DNA of 5,943 bases. Source: Acidobacteriaceae bacterium (GTDB taxonomy: Bacteria; Acidobacteriota; Terriglobia; Terriglobales; Acidobacteriaceae). Within the stretch, counting starts at the first letter, position 1, and each line of letters starts with the position of its first letter. The DNA is taken from positions 1,822 to 7,764 of the forward strand of contig PLKR01000566.1 of NCBI GenBank assembly GCA_003140655.1, in the 5' to 3' direction. This document shows positions 1-5,118 of the stretch, piece by piece. A program made the translations under genes and the position numbers. Under the pieces are notes generated by a model, which did not search any database, was not told where the DNA came from, and worked only from the letters and a program-made list of their open reading frames with translations.

Positions 1-443
1 TGATCCTGCGCTATCGCACGATGCATGGCAACAAAGCCGTCGACAAGGATGATTTTGTGCGCGGGCTGCTCTCCGCGATGCATGCGGGCGAAGTGGTGGG
101 CATGTTGATGGATACGAACATGACTCCGCCGCAGGGGATCTTTGTGGATTTTTTCGGCATCCCGGCATGCACGGCTAGCGGGTTGGCTCGGATTGCTTTG
201 CGCACGGATGCGGCTGTGGTGCCGACGTTTACGATTTGGGATGCGGAGCTGGGGAAATACCGGCTGCGGTTTGATCCGGCGGTGGAGTTGGTGCGGACGG
301 GCGACCCGGAAGCGGACATCAAGGCCAACACGCAGAAGTTTACTTCGATCATTGAAGAGTATGTGCGGAAGTATCCGGAGCAGTGGCTGTGGGTGCACCG
401 GAGGTGGAAGACGCGGCCTCCGGGGGAGAAGGGGTTGTATTAG
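1..443 (+). CDS. LpxL/HtrB-type lysophospholipid acyltransferase, C-terminal part (5' truncated by window)
   Basis: The reading frame is open from the left edge (first full codon at 3) to a TAG at 441-443, so the gene begins outside the window. About 146 residues are visible. They match the C-terminal half of the lipid A biosynthesis acyltransferase family, inner-membrane-associated enzymes that move acyl chains onto lipid A precursors or related lipids. Visible signatures are the DTNMTPPQGIFVDFFGIPA stretch (family pattern D-N-G-FV-FFG-PA), the GLARIALRTDAAVVP stretch, and the very typical ending YPEQWLWVHRRWKTRP. The HX4D catalytic motif should lie upstream and cannot be checked. An internal ATG at 21 is not the real start, because conserved family sequence continues upstream of it. 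The exact substrate (lipid A or another lysolipid) cannot be decided, so no symbol is given. Its last 79 bp are repeated at 1653-1731. Confidence 0.9.
   Translation, partial: ILRYRTMHGNKAVDKDDFVRGLLSAMHAGEVVGMLMDTNMTPPQGIFVDFFGIPACTASGLARIALRTDAAVVPTFTIWDAELGKYRLRFDPAVELVRTGDPEADIKANTQKFTSIIEEYVRKYPEQWLWVHRRWKTRPPGEKGLY
363..441 (+). repeat. 79-bp direct repeat, left copy (3' end of acyltransferase gene)
   Basis: This segment covers the last 26 codons of the acyltransferase plus the first base of its stop codon. It is repeated in the same orientation at 1653-1731, offset by 1290 bp. I count one difference: T at 435 against C at 1725, a synonymous Leu codon change. Similarity continues upstream to about 347 but with five mismatches in 16 bp. 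The two copies bracket the toxin-antitoxin operon. Confidence 0.93.
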
Positions 444-446
444 AAC

Positions 447-475
447 TTGCCATTACTCCACAATTGGAGTATTAT
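447..475 (+). promoter_or_regulatory. Probable sigma-70 promoter of the toxin-antitoxin operon
   Basis: TTGCCA at 447-452 matches the -35 consensus at 5 of 6 bases. TATTAT at 470-475 matches the -10 consensus at 5 of 6. They are separated by an ideal 17 bp. It starts four bases after the acyltransferase stop codon and is the best promoter match in the window. Initiation would fall near 482, giving a leader of about 19 nt before the antitoxin ATG at 501. Two palindromes overlap or abut the -10 box, which fits repression by the encoded antitoxin. Confidence 0.7.
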
Positions 476-493
476 TACTCCATAAATGGAGGT
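454..493 (+). promoter_or_regulatory. Paired palindromic operators, probable antitoxin binding sites
   Basis: The first palindrome, 454-471, is TACTCCACAATTGGAGTA, with perfect 7-bp arms and a 4-bp centre. The second, 476-493, is TACTCCATAAATGGAGGT, with the same left arm and five matching bases in the right arm. Both lie in a direct repeat of ATTACTCCA (452-460 and 474-482). Their centres are 22 bp apart, about two helical turns, so bound dimers would sit on one face of the DNA. The first fills the -35/-10 spacer. The second covers the likely start site and the ribosome binding site. Negative autoregulation by the HTH antitoxin is inferred from family behaviour. Confidence 0.7.
488..492 (+). 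promoter_or_regulatory. Ribosome binding site that sets the antitoxin start
   Basis: GGAGG lies 8 nt upstream of the ATG at 501. A longer in-frame start at 486 would place this motif inside the coding sequence, so 501 is preferred. The motif is also the right arm of the second operator palindrome. Confidence 0.75.
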
Positions 494-500
494 TGCTAAA

Positions 501-935
501 ATGGTCACGATGCAGCAAGCGGTCGCAGGTTTTTCGTGGGACACGGCGGTCGATCTGTCGAGCAGGGAAAATCGAGCCCGGCTCAGTCCGGCTGCCATCA
601 AGGGGCTCCTTAGGGTTGCAGCGCATTGGAGGTTACGCGATGACGATACCCGAGGGTTGATCGGTGGACTTTCCAGCGGCAGCTTCTACGCCATGAAGAA
701 TAAGGCTGCCAAAACACTCGATGAAGATCAGCTCACGCGAATTTCGCTTTTGATCGGGATCTATAAGGCGCTTAACATTCTTTACGGCGAGAAGTTGGCC
801 GATGCCTGGATGCAGCTTGCGAACACGAATCCGATGTTTGGAGGAGATTCGCCGGTCAATTACGTGAAGAAGGGCGGTATCCCTGCCCTGATGAGAGTGC
901 GGCAACTCCTGGACGCGCGTCGCGGCGGGAAATGA
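501..935 (+). CDS. Xre/MbcA/ParS-family antitoxin (HTH plus DUF2384 toxin-binding domain)
   Basis: A 144-residue antitoxin of a type II toxin-antitoxin pair. The N-terminal half (about residues 29-75, from LSPAAIKGLLRVA to SSGSFYAMKNKAAK) looks like the Xre-like helix-turn-helix found before DUF2384. The C-terminal half (about 78-140) has the DUF2384 pattern: LTRISLLIGIYKALNILYG, then W103, NPMFGGDSPVNYVKKGG and a final helix. In this family the C-terminal domain plugs the active site of the RES toxin and the HTH represses the operon. The start at 501 is chosen because GGAGG lies 8 nt upstream; an in-frame ATG at 486 would add five residues. The stop overlaps the toxin start in an ATGA (932-935), so the two genes are probably translationally coupled. 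Two palindromes upstream are its likely operators. Confidence 0.88.
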   Translation: MVTMQQAVAGFSWDTAVDLSSRENRARLSPAAIKGLLRVAAHWRLRDDDTRGLIGGLSSGSFYAMKNKAAKTLDEDQLTRISLLIGIYKALNILYGEKLADAWMQLANTNPMFGGDSPVNYVKKGGIPALMRVRQLLDARRGGK

Positions 936-1630
936 AATCTCCGAAGCTGAGCAAGGTGGAACGGGATGGGACGCATCGTCTGATTCCATATGGTTACAGT
1001 GACCGCGGCAGGCCAATCCTCGATCTCATCGCACAAGGCGACGACCATCTGCTTAGCGACCTTGCCGAACTGGAGGGCGCGACGAACGAGCGATTGCTGG
1101 GGGAGAGCGGCAAGCTACCTGGCATCAGCGCGATTGAGCTGGTTTCCGGTTTCCGGCTTGCGCATATCGTGAACGCAACCTTCACTCGCGCAAATCCTTT
1201 TGGAGGACGCTTCAATGGCGCGGGGCGAGGAGCGTGGTATGCGGCTCTCGAAATGCGAACTGCGCAAATTGAAGTGGCCTTTCGTCGGGCCGCCGAGCTG
1301 AAAGAAGTCGGATGGAAATCGGAAGAGGCCTTTTCCTATATTGACTATCTCGCCGATTTTAGACATGAGTTTCATGATTTGCGCGGAGCAGCAGATTTTG
1401 TGGGCTGTTTAGATCCGAACAGCTACGCCGCATCGCAAGCGCTTGGATTTCAACTGTTGACCTGCGGTTCAGCGGGCATTGTTTATCCGAGCGTACGGCA
1501 CAAACGTGGCATCTGTATCGCCTGCTTTCGTCCTCCCCTGGTGCTAAATGTGCGCGAGGGGTCGAAGGTGATACTTAACTTCAGGAACGCGGAAATGACT
1601 GGAGTTGTTGTTGAGGCGGCCGCGGAATAA
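932..1630 (+). CDS. RES-domain toxin (NAD+-targeting toxin of the MbcT/ParT/Res family)
   Basis: A 232-residue protein immediately after the DUF2384 antitoxin. The RES fold spans about residues 70-215. It shows FRLAH (R75), then NPFGGRFNGAGRGAWYAALE (R93 and Y103), an EVAFR helix (E114), and GSAGIVYPSVRHKRG (S187). These match the family layout in which conserved Arg, Glu and Ser line an NAD pocket; which exact Arg is catalytic I infer only loosely. Characterised relatives degrade NAD+ or ADP-ribosylate a target, stopping growth. About 70 residues precede the RES core, so the protein is longer than minimal toxins of about 150-190 residues. It overlaps the antitoxin by 4 bp and has no strong ribosome binding site of its own, which suggests coupling. 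No frameshift or missing core block is visible, so it looks functional. Confidence 0.88.
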   Translation: MKSPKLSKVERDGTHRLIPYGYSDRGRPILDLIAQGDDHLLSDLAELEGATNERLLGESGKLPGISAIELVSGFRLAHIVNATFTRANPFGGRFNGAGRGAWYAALEMRTAQIEVAFRRAAELKEVGWKSEEAFSYIDYLADFRHEFHDLRGAADFVGCLDPNSYAASQALGFQLLTCGSAGIVYPSVRHKRGICIACFRPPLVLNVREGSKVILNFRNAEMTGVVVEAAAE

Positions 1631-1636
1631 TCGGCT

Positions 1637-1733
1637 GATCGGTGAAGACTGCGTGCGGAAGTATCCGGAGCAGTGGCTGTGGGTGCACCGGAGGTGGAAG
1701 ACGCGGCCTCCGGGGGAGAAGGGGCTGTATTGA
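1637..1733 (+). pseudogene. Duplicated 3'-end fragment of the acyltransferase gene
   Basis: It starts seven bases after the toxin stop codon. In the frame equivalent to the gene at 1-443 it reads IGEDC followed by VRKYPEQWLWVHRRWKTRPP, then GEKGLY and a TGA stop. The intact gene reads IIEEY and the same ending, with TAG. Only about 31 codons are present, with no start and none of the fold, so it cannot be a working gene. It is either the displaced original gene end, left by insertion of the toxin-antitoxin unit, or a residue of a segmental duplication. It has no stop or indel within the copied portion, so the event appears recent. Confidence 0.85.
1653..1731 (+). repeat. 79-bp direct repeat, right copy
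   Basis: Same orientation as 363-441, 78 of 79 bases identical, offset 1290 bp. The identity stops exactly at the T of the stop codon (TAG in the left copy, TGA here). On the upstream side, identity falls abruptly from about 99% to about 69% over the previous 16 bp. The pair delimits a unit of about 1.2 kb holding the promoter, operators, antitoxin and toxin. No integrase or transposase is present between them. Confidence 0.93.
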
Positions 1734-1769
1734 GGGCGCTTCGGGCTTATGCCAGAGCCGTTGCATAGT

Positions 1770-1775
1770 TATAAT
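1770..1775 (+). promoter_or_regulatory. Possible -10 box for the M20 peptidase gene
   Basis: A perfect TATAAT at 1770-1775 lies in the 145-bp gap (1734-1878) before the peptidase. The hexamer 17 bp upstream (TTATGC, 1747-1752) is a poor -35, and there is no extended TGn. It is the only promoter-like element I see in the gap. Use of this site would give a leader of roughly 95 nt. Confidence 0.35.
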
Positions 1776-1878
1776 TGGCTGCCCGGGGACGGCCTTAGCT
1801 CGTGGACGAACTGGATTCTTTAGCTGCCAGCGGTGGCTGTAACCGAGTAAGGATAGTGGAGAGAGACTGAGAAGAAGA

Positions 1879-3138
1879 ATGCAAAACCCGATTAGAACTG
1901 TGCTCATAAAGCTTTGCTGCACCATGCTGTTAGCGCTGACGGCCGTAGACTGGGTTCATGCACAAGGCCACGCGGACGAGCGGGTGTTAGCGGCCGCAAA
2001 GCAGTGCGAGTCGAAGGAGCGCTCTTTGATTGAGCGATTGGTCGGGATCGACTCCGGTACAGGAGATGTACCGGGGCTGACCGCCGTTAGCAATTTACTC
2101 CGCACCGAACTCGAGGCCATCGGGGCCAAGGTAGAGAGCGTCTCAGCCGTTCCGCCTGCGCAGGGAGACAACCTGGTCGCTACCCTTACTGGAACTGGCA
2201 AAGGGCGCGTTCTGTTGATCGCCCACATGGACACCGTGTTTCCGCGCGGGACCGTCGCCCAACATCCTTATGCAGTCGTGGGTGACCACGGTGTCGGCCC
2301 GGGCGCCGGAGATGACAAGTCCGGTGCCGCGACCGCTATATGTGCGTTGACCATCCTGCAACAACTCCACTGGGCCGACTACGCGCAGATCACACTGCTG
2401 CTGAACTCAAACGAGGAGACCGGCTCGGTGGGGACCCGCGATCTGATCCGCTCTCTGGCCAAGCAAAGCGATGCTGCGATCAATCTGGAACGAGGCGTCC
2501 CACCTGATGGCGTGCTGGTGAGCCGGAAAGGTTCGGCCATCTTGACCATTGAGATCACGGGCCGCGCGGCTCACTCCGGACTGGAACCGGAAAAGGGCAG
2601 GAATGCCGCGATCGAAGCTGCCCACCAAGCGCTGCAATTGGGGCAGTTGGCAAACGCAGAAAAGCAAACGACCGTCAGCGTAACCGTGCTGGAAGGCGGT
2701 GGAACTATCAACGTCATTCCCGCACATGCCACGGTCAAAGCCGACGTCCGGGCCTATTCCAAGGAGGAATTCGATCGCGTAGAAGAGGGCTTGCACAGAC
2801 TATCCAACGAGACGATCGTTCCGGGCATCGAGGTCTCCGCAACGCTTGCACGAAATTTTCCAGCGTGGCCACATGCAACTTCCACGGATGCCTTGGTCGC
2901 AAGGGCGCGGAAGCTGTATTCCGAGATCGGTGGCAGCCTGGCTACAGTCTCCGTTGGCAGTTCGGCAGATGTGGCATTCGCGGCGGAAACCGGCCTGCCC
3001 TCGATTGACGGCTTCGGCATTCTAGGCGGGGGAGCACACAGCCTGGACGACTACGCAGACCTTTCGAGCATTGTCCCCAGGCTGTATCTGCTAACAAGGA
3101 TGGTTATGGACATCGGCGAACACCCACCGGCAAGGTAG
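1879..3138 (+). CDS. Secreted M20 metallopeptidase, carboxypeptidase G2-like
   Basis: A 419-residue zinc hydrolase of the M20 family, closest in pattern to glutamate carboxypeptidase (CPG2). Such enzymes remove C-terminal glutamate or similar residues from small peptides and folate-like compounds. Residues 1-28 look like a signal peptide: R6 and K11, a hydrophobic core, and a likely cut after V-H-A at 28. The mature enzyme therefore probably acts in the periplasm. Di-zinc site candidates are all present: H116 with D118 (AHMDTVFPRG), D145 (GAGDDKSG), general base E179 and ligand E180 (NSNEETGS), E204 (NLERG), and H387 (GGGAHSLDDY). The lid/dimerisation domain, about 214-330, carries the conserved H232 (GRAAHSG) and GGGTINVIP. 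Length is typical and the gene is intact. The start is preceded by a purine run (GAAGAAGA) rather than a clear Shine-Dalgarno. Substrate is inferred from the family only; an aminoacylase-like role is possible. Confidence 0.9.
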   Translation: MQNPIRTVLIKLCCTMLLALTAVDWVHAQGHADERVLAAAKQCESKERSLIERLVGIDSGTGDVPGLTAVSNLLRTELEAIGAKVESVSAVPPAQGDNLVATLTGTGKGRVLLIAHMDTVFPRGTVAQHPYAVVGDHGVGPGAGDDKSGAATAICALTILQQLHWADYAQITLLLNSNEETGSVGTRDLIRSLAKQSDAAINLERGVPPDGVLVSRKGSAILTIEITGRAAHSGLEPEKGRNAAIEAAHQALQLGQLANAEKQTTVSVTVLEGGGTINVIPAHATVKADVRAYSKEEFDRVEEGLHRLSNETIVPGIEVSATLARNFPAWPHATSTDALVARARKLYSEIGGSLATVSVGSSADVAFAAETGLPSIDGFGILGGGAHSLDDYADLSSIVPRLYLLTRMVMDIGEHPPAR

Positions 3139-3150
3139 CCATGATCGTCT

Positions 3151-3222
3151 GACAATCGCCCGGCGTTTTCAGCGCCGGGTCCGATCGTCCACGAGGAACC
3201 GCATCCCGTAGGGATGCCTGAA
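3151..3222 (+). repeat. Left REP pair of the REPtron (two hairpins)
   Basis: It contains hairpin A, CCCGGCG (3159-3165) / CGCCGGG (3173-3179) with a 7-nt loop, and hairpin B, GCATCCC (3201-3207) / GGGATGC (3211-3217) with loop GTA. The whole 72 bp aligns with the reverse complement of 3691-3761 at about 56 of 72 positions with one gap, both hairpins in the same order. Hairpin A begins 20 nt after the peptidase stop. It may also limit transcription from that gene, though no T-run follows. Confidence 0.85.
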
Positions 3223-3223
3223 T

Positions 3224-3670
3224 TCATCCCCACACTTGGTTCGGATCATATTCCACGCCGTTTTTCTTCAAGAACGCGAGAAACTCTTCTTCAAAATTGC
3301 GGTTGCGATGATGTTCTGCTTGCCTCTGGATGTACGCGATGGTGTTGGTTTTCTGTGAGATTCCGACGGTGAATGCGCCGTAGCCTTCCTGCCAGGCGAA
3401 TTCTGATTTGAATTTTTCGTTCATCCAATGGGAGGACGCGCCTTTCACCAATTGCATCGCTTTTGCTGGCGGCATAGTCGCAGGTAATGAGAGTAGGATG
3501 TGCACGTGATTTTCGGTCCCGCCTACCATGAGGGCTTTGAATCCGTTGTTGCGAGCGATGCCGCAGAGGAAGGCCCAGAGTTGTGGTTGTGTCTCGGGAG
3601 AGATTAGATTGCGGCGTTGTTTGGTGGAAAAGACGCAGTGAATGAGTTCGGAAACGTAAGTGTGGGACAC
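3224..3670 (-). CDS. REP-associated tyrosine transposase (RAYT, IS200-like Y1 transposase)
   Basis: A 148-residue single-domain HUH nuclease read on the - strand, from a GTG (complement of 3668-3670) to TGA (complement of 3224-3226). The start gives MSHTYVSELIHCVFSTKQRR, the standard opening of IS200-like proteins. GGAG lies 6 nt upstream (complement of 3677-3680). The HUH metal-binding motif is H55-V-H57 in GTENHVHILLSLP. Downstream are WQEGYGAFTV (93-102) and IAYIQRQAEHH, where Y113 is the probable nucleophile and Q117 and H120-H121 complete the family pattern. It cleaves and joins single-stranded DNA next to REP hairpins. No TnpB-like partner is present and palindromic doublets flank it, so RAYT fits better than a classical IS200. 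All core motifs are intact, so it may be active. Confidence 0.9.
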   Translation of the reverse strand: MSHTYVSELIHCVFSTKQRRNLISPETQPQLWAFLCGIARNNGFKALMVGGTENHVHILLSLPATMPPAKAMQLVKGASSHWMNEKFKSEFAWQEGYGAFTVGISQKTNTIAYIQRQAEHHRNRNFEEEFLAFLKKNGVEYDPNQVWG

Positions 3671-3676
3671 GACAGG

Positions 3677-3680
3677 CTCC
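3677..3680 (-). promoter_or_regulatory. Ribosome binding site of the RAYT gene
   Basis: On the - strand, GGAG precedes the GTG start by 6 nt. It supports GTG as the start; no in-frame ATG fits the conserved N-terminus. Confidence 0.6.
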
Positions 3681-3690
3681 AGGGAGAAAG

Positions 3691-3761
3691 TTCAGCCGTC
3701 CCTCCGGGACGGGATTCCTACATCACAATCGTACCCGGCGTTGAAACGCCGGGCTATTGTC
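3691..3761 (-). repeat. Right REP pair of the REPtron (two hairpins)
   Basis: In + strand order: hairpin B', CCGTCCC (3696-3702) / GGGACGG (3706-3712) with loop TCC, and hairpin A', CCCGGCG (3734-3740) / CGCCGGG (3747-3753) with loop TTGAAA. ACAAT (3725-3729) and ATTGT (3756-3760) extend the second as an outer pairing. It is the inverted counterpart of 3151-3222. The A stems are identical on both sides. The B stems differ by paired changes that keep base pairing. Confidence 0.85.
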
Positions 3762-3763
3762 AA

Positions 3764-3778
3764 ACGTCCTCCGGACGT
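3764..3778 (+). repeat. Third, shorter REP-like hairpin outside the inverted repeat
   Basis: ACGTCC (3764-3769), loop TCC, GGACGT (3773-3778). It resembles hairpin B' in its loop and in the flanking GTCC/GGAC, but has no counterpart on the left side of the element. It is followed on the + strand by a pyrimidine run, CTTTTCTTTCCC (3779-3790). It could act weakly as a terminator for transcripts entering from the REPtron side. Confidence 0.6.
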
Positions 3779-3811
3779 CTTTTCTTTCCCGGAACGGTCT
3801 GTCTATTCCGG

Positions 3812-3817
3812 TAGAAT
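3812..3817 (+). promoter_or_regulatory. Possible -10 box of the argD gene
   Basis: TAGAAT (5 of 6 to consensus) lies 11 bp upstream of the ATG at 3829. No good -35 is seen 17 bp upstream. If used, transcription would begin about 5 nt before the start codon. The same heptamer, TAGAATC, occurs upstream of the hydrolase gene at 5119-5125. Confidence 0.35.
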
Positions 3818-3828
3818 CAAATCTTCCT

Positions 3829-5058
3829 ATGAAAACATTCGAACAGATTGCGGAGCTGGAGCGGCGGTATTTATTGGGAACTTACAGTCGGTATCCCATT
3901 GTGTTGACGCGGGGGAAGGGCGTGTTTCTTTACGACCTGGAGGACCGGCGCTATCTCGACTTTGTTTCGGGGCTGGGGGTGAATGCGTTGGGGCATGCGC
4001 ATCCGCGGATCGTGAAGACGATTCGGGAGCAGGCGGGGAAGCTGATTCATGTCTCCAATCTTTATTACCACGAGTATCAAGGGGTGCTGGCGGAGAAGTT
4101 GTGCACGCTCGCGGGCAGCTCTTTTGGAAATGCCCGAGCGTTTTTCTCGAACAGCGGGACTGAGGCGATTGAGGGATCGATCAAGCTGGCGCGGCTGGCG
4201 GGACATCGCACCGGAGGCGAGGCCAAGTCGCGGCTGGTGGCGCTGCACGGGTCTTATCACGGGCGGACGTTTGGAGCGTTGTCGCTGACCGGGCAGGAGA
4301 AGCATCGCAAGGGATTTGAGCCGCTGCTGGAAGAAGTGACTTTTGTGAAACAGAATGACGTGGAAGGCTTGCGGGCGGCGGTTGACGACAATACCTGCGC
4401 GATTGTGCTGGAGCCGATTTTTGGCGAAGGCGGAATCTATGAGTGTTCGGTGGAGTTTCTGCGCGAGTGCCGGGCGTTAGCTGACCGGTTTAAGGTTGCG
4501 CTTATTTTTGACGAGATTCAGTGCGGGCTGGGGCGCACGGGGTCGATGTTTGCGTTTCAGAGTTTTGGCGTGACTCCGGATATTGTGGCGATTGCCAAGC
4601 CGATTGCGGCGGGGCTGCCTTTGGGGGCTTTTATCGCTAAGGAGGAATTTGCTAATGCTATTTCGCCGGGACAGCATGGGACTACTTTTGGGGGCGGTCC
4701 TTTGGCTTGCCGGGTTGCTTTGGAATTTCTGGCGATTGTGGAAGACGAGAAGCTGCTCGATAACGTGAATAAAGTTGGCGCTTATCTGCAGCAGGAATTG
4801 AAAACGATTGTCGAGAAGAATGCTGCTGCTAAGGAAGTGCGGGGGCGCGGATTTATTCAGGGGATCAATCTGGAGATTCCGGCGCGGCCGATTGTGGATG
4901 CGGCTTTGGCCGAGGGGGTTTTGTTCAACAGCACGCAGGATACTGTGGTGCGGTTTCTGCCTCCGTTCTTGTTGGAGGAGAAGCATGTGGATAAGGGGAT
5001 TCGGGTGCTGAAGAGATTGCTGAGGAAGAAGCGGAAGGCAGCGGCCAGTGGTCAGTGA
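3829..5058 (+). CDS. argD: Acetylornithine aminotransferase-like class III PLP aminotransferase
   Basis: A 409-residue cytosolic fold-type I aminotransferase. In arginine synthesis ArgD exchanges an amino group between N-acetylglutamate semialdehyde and glutamate, giving N-acetylornithine. Visible motifs: TYSRYPIVLTRGKG (18-31) and LDFVSGLGVNALGHAHP, the typical ArgD N-terminus; FFSNSGTEA (105-113, phosphate binding); SYHGRTFGALSLTG (142-155); EPIFGEGG (195-202); FDEIQCGLGRTG (227-238, D228 binds the PLP ring nitrogen); K257 in AIAKPIAAGLPLGA (Schiff-base lysine); GTTFGGGPLAC (284-294). The frame is open back to 3757, but that part lies in REP sequence, and the ATG at 3829 begins a normal MKTFEQIAELE N-terminus. 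No Shine-Dalgarno is seen before it. Ornithine, succinylornithine or 4-aminobutyrate aminotransferases are related alternatives. No other arginine gene is in view, so substrate assignment is less sure than the family. Confidence 0.85.
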   Translation: MKTFEQIAELERRYLLGTYSRYPIVLTRGKGVFLYDLEDRRYLDFVSGLGVNALGHAHPRIVKTIREQAGKLIHVSNLYYHEYQGVLAEKLCTLAGSSFGNARAFFSNSGTEAIEGSIKLARLAGHRTGGEAKSRLVALHGSYHGRTFGALSLTGQEKHRKGFEPLLEEVTFVKQNDVEGLRAAVDDNTCAIVLEPIFGEGGIYECSVEFLRECRALADRFKVALIFDEIQCGLGRTGSMFAFQSFGVTPDIVAIAKPIAAGLPLGAFIAKEEFANAISPGQHGTTFGGGPLACRVALEFLAIVEDEKLLDNVNKVGAYLQQELKTIVEKNAAAKEVRGRGFIQGINLEIPARPIVDAALAEGVLFNSTQDTVVRFLPPFLLEEKHVDKGIRVLKRLLRKKRKAAASGQ

Positions 5059-5061
5059 CGT

Positions 5062-5085
5062 AAAAACGGGGAGCCGAAGCTCCCC
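5062..5085 (-). terminator. Intrinsic terminator oriented on the - strand
   Basis: GGGGAGC (5068-5074), loop CGAA, GCTCCCC (5079-5085): a perfect 7-bp GC-rich stem starting 9 nt after the argD stop. On the - strand the loop is TTCG and the stem is followed by GTTTTTA, a textbook intrinsic terminator. On the + strand no T-run follows (TAGCGAAG), so it would be weak for argD itself. Confidence 0.65.
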
Positions 5086-5118
5086 TAGCGAAGCGAACAG
5101 AGGCGTTATTCACTTAGA

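Larger units (their letters stand above)
3151..3761 (-). mobile_element. REPtron: RAYT gene bounded by inverted REP pairs
   Basis: A 611-bp unit with the IS200-like transposase gene in the centre and a REP doublet at each end in inverted orientation. The outer boundaries are both GACAAT when read inward (3151-3156 on +, 3756-3761 on -). REP elements are the extragenic palindromes that RAYT proteins recognise and mobilise as single-stranded DNA. It sits between the peptidase and ArgD genes without damaging either. I do not see a target duplication, as expected for the Y1 HUH mechanism. Confidence 0.8.

Noticed and set aside
486..500. Longer antitoxin start at ATG 486
   Set aside because: It has no ribosome binding site and would absorb the GGAGG and part of the operator into the coding sequence. 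501 has ideal spacing.
1642..1842. 66-codon + strand frame after the toxin
   Set aside because: It is a frame-shifted reading of the duplicated gene end, rich in Gly, Arg and Cys, with no homology pattern and no ribosome binding site.
1879..1962. Lipoprotein signal in the M20 peptidase because of C13-C14
   Set aside because: The cysteines lie at the beginning of the hydrophobic core, not after it, and no L-(A/S)-(G/A)-C lipobox is present. A normal signal peptidase I site after residue 28 fits better.
3159..3753. Repeated palindromes as a CRISPR array
   Set aside because: There are only four to five hairpins, in inverted pairs around a transposase gene, with no regular spacers. This is REP organisation.
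3757..3828. 24-codon N-terminal extension of the ArgD reading frame
   Set aside because: It begins at a TTG inside the right REP hairpin and runs through the third hairpin and the probable promoter. The protein from 3829 already has a normal ArgD N-terminus.
3871..4986. Long - strand frames opposite argD (3871-4305 and 4477-4986)
   Set aside because: They are antisense shadows of G-ending codons in argD, with low-complexity Arg/Pro/Gln-rich translations and no motifs.
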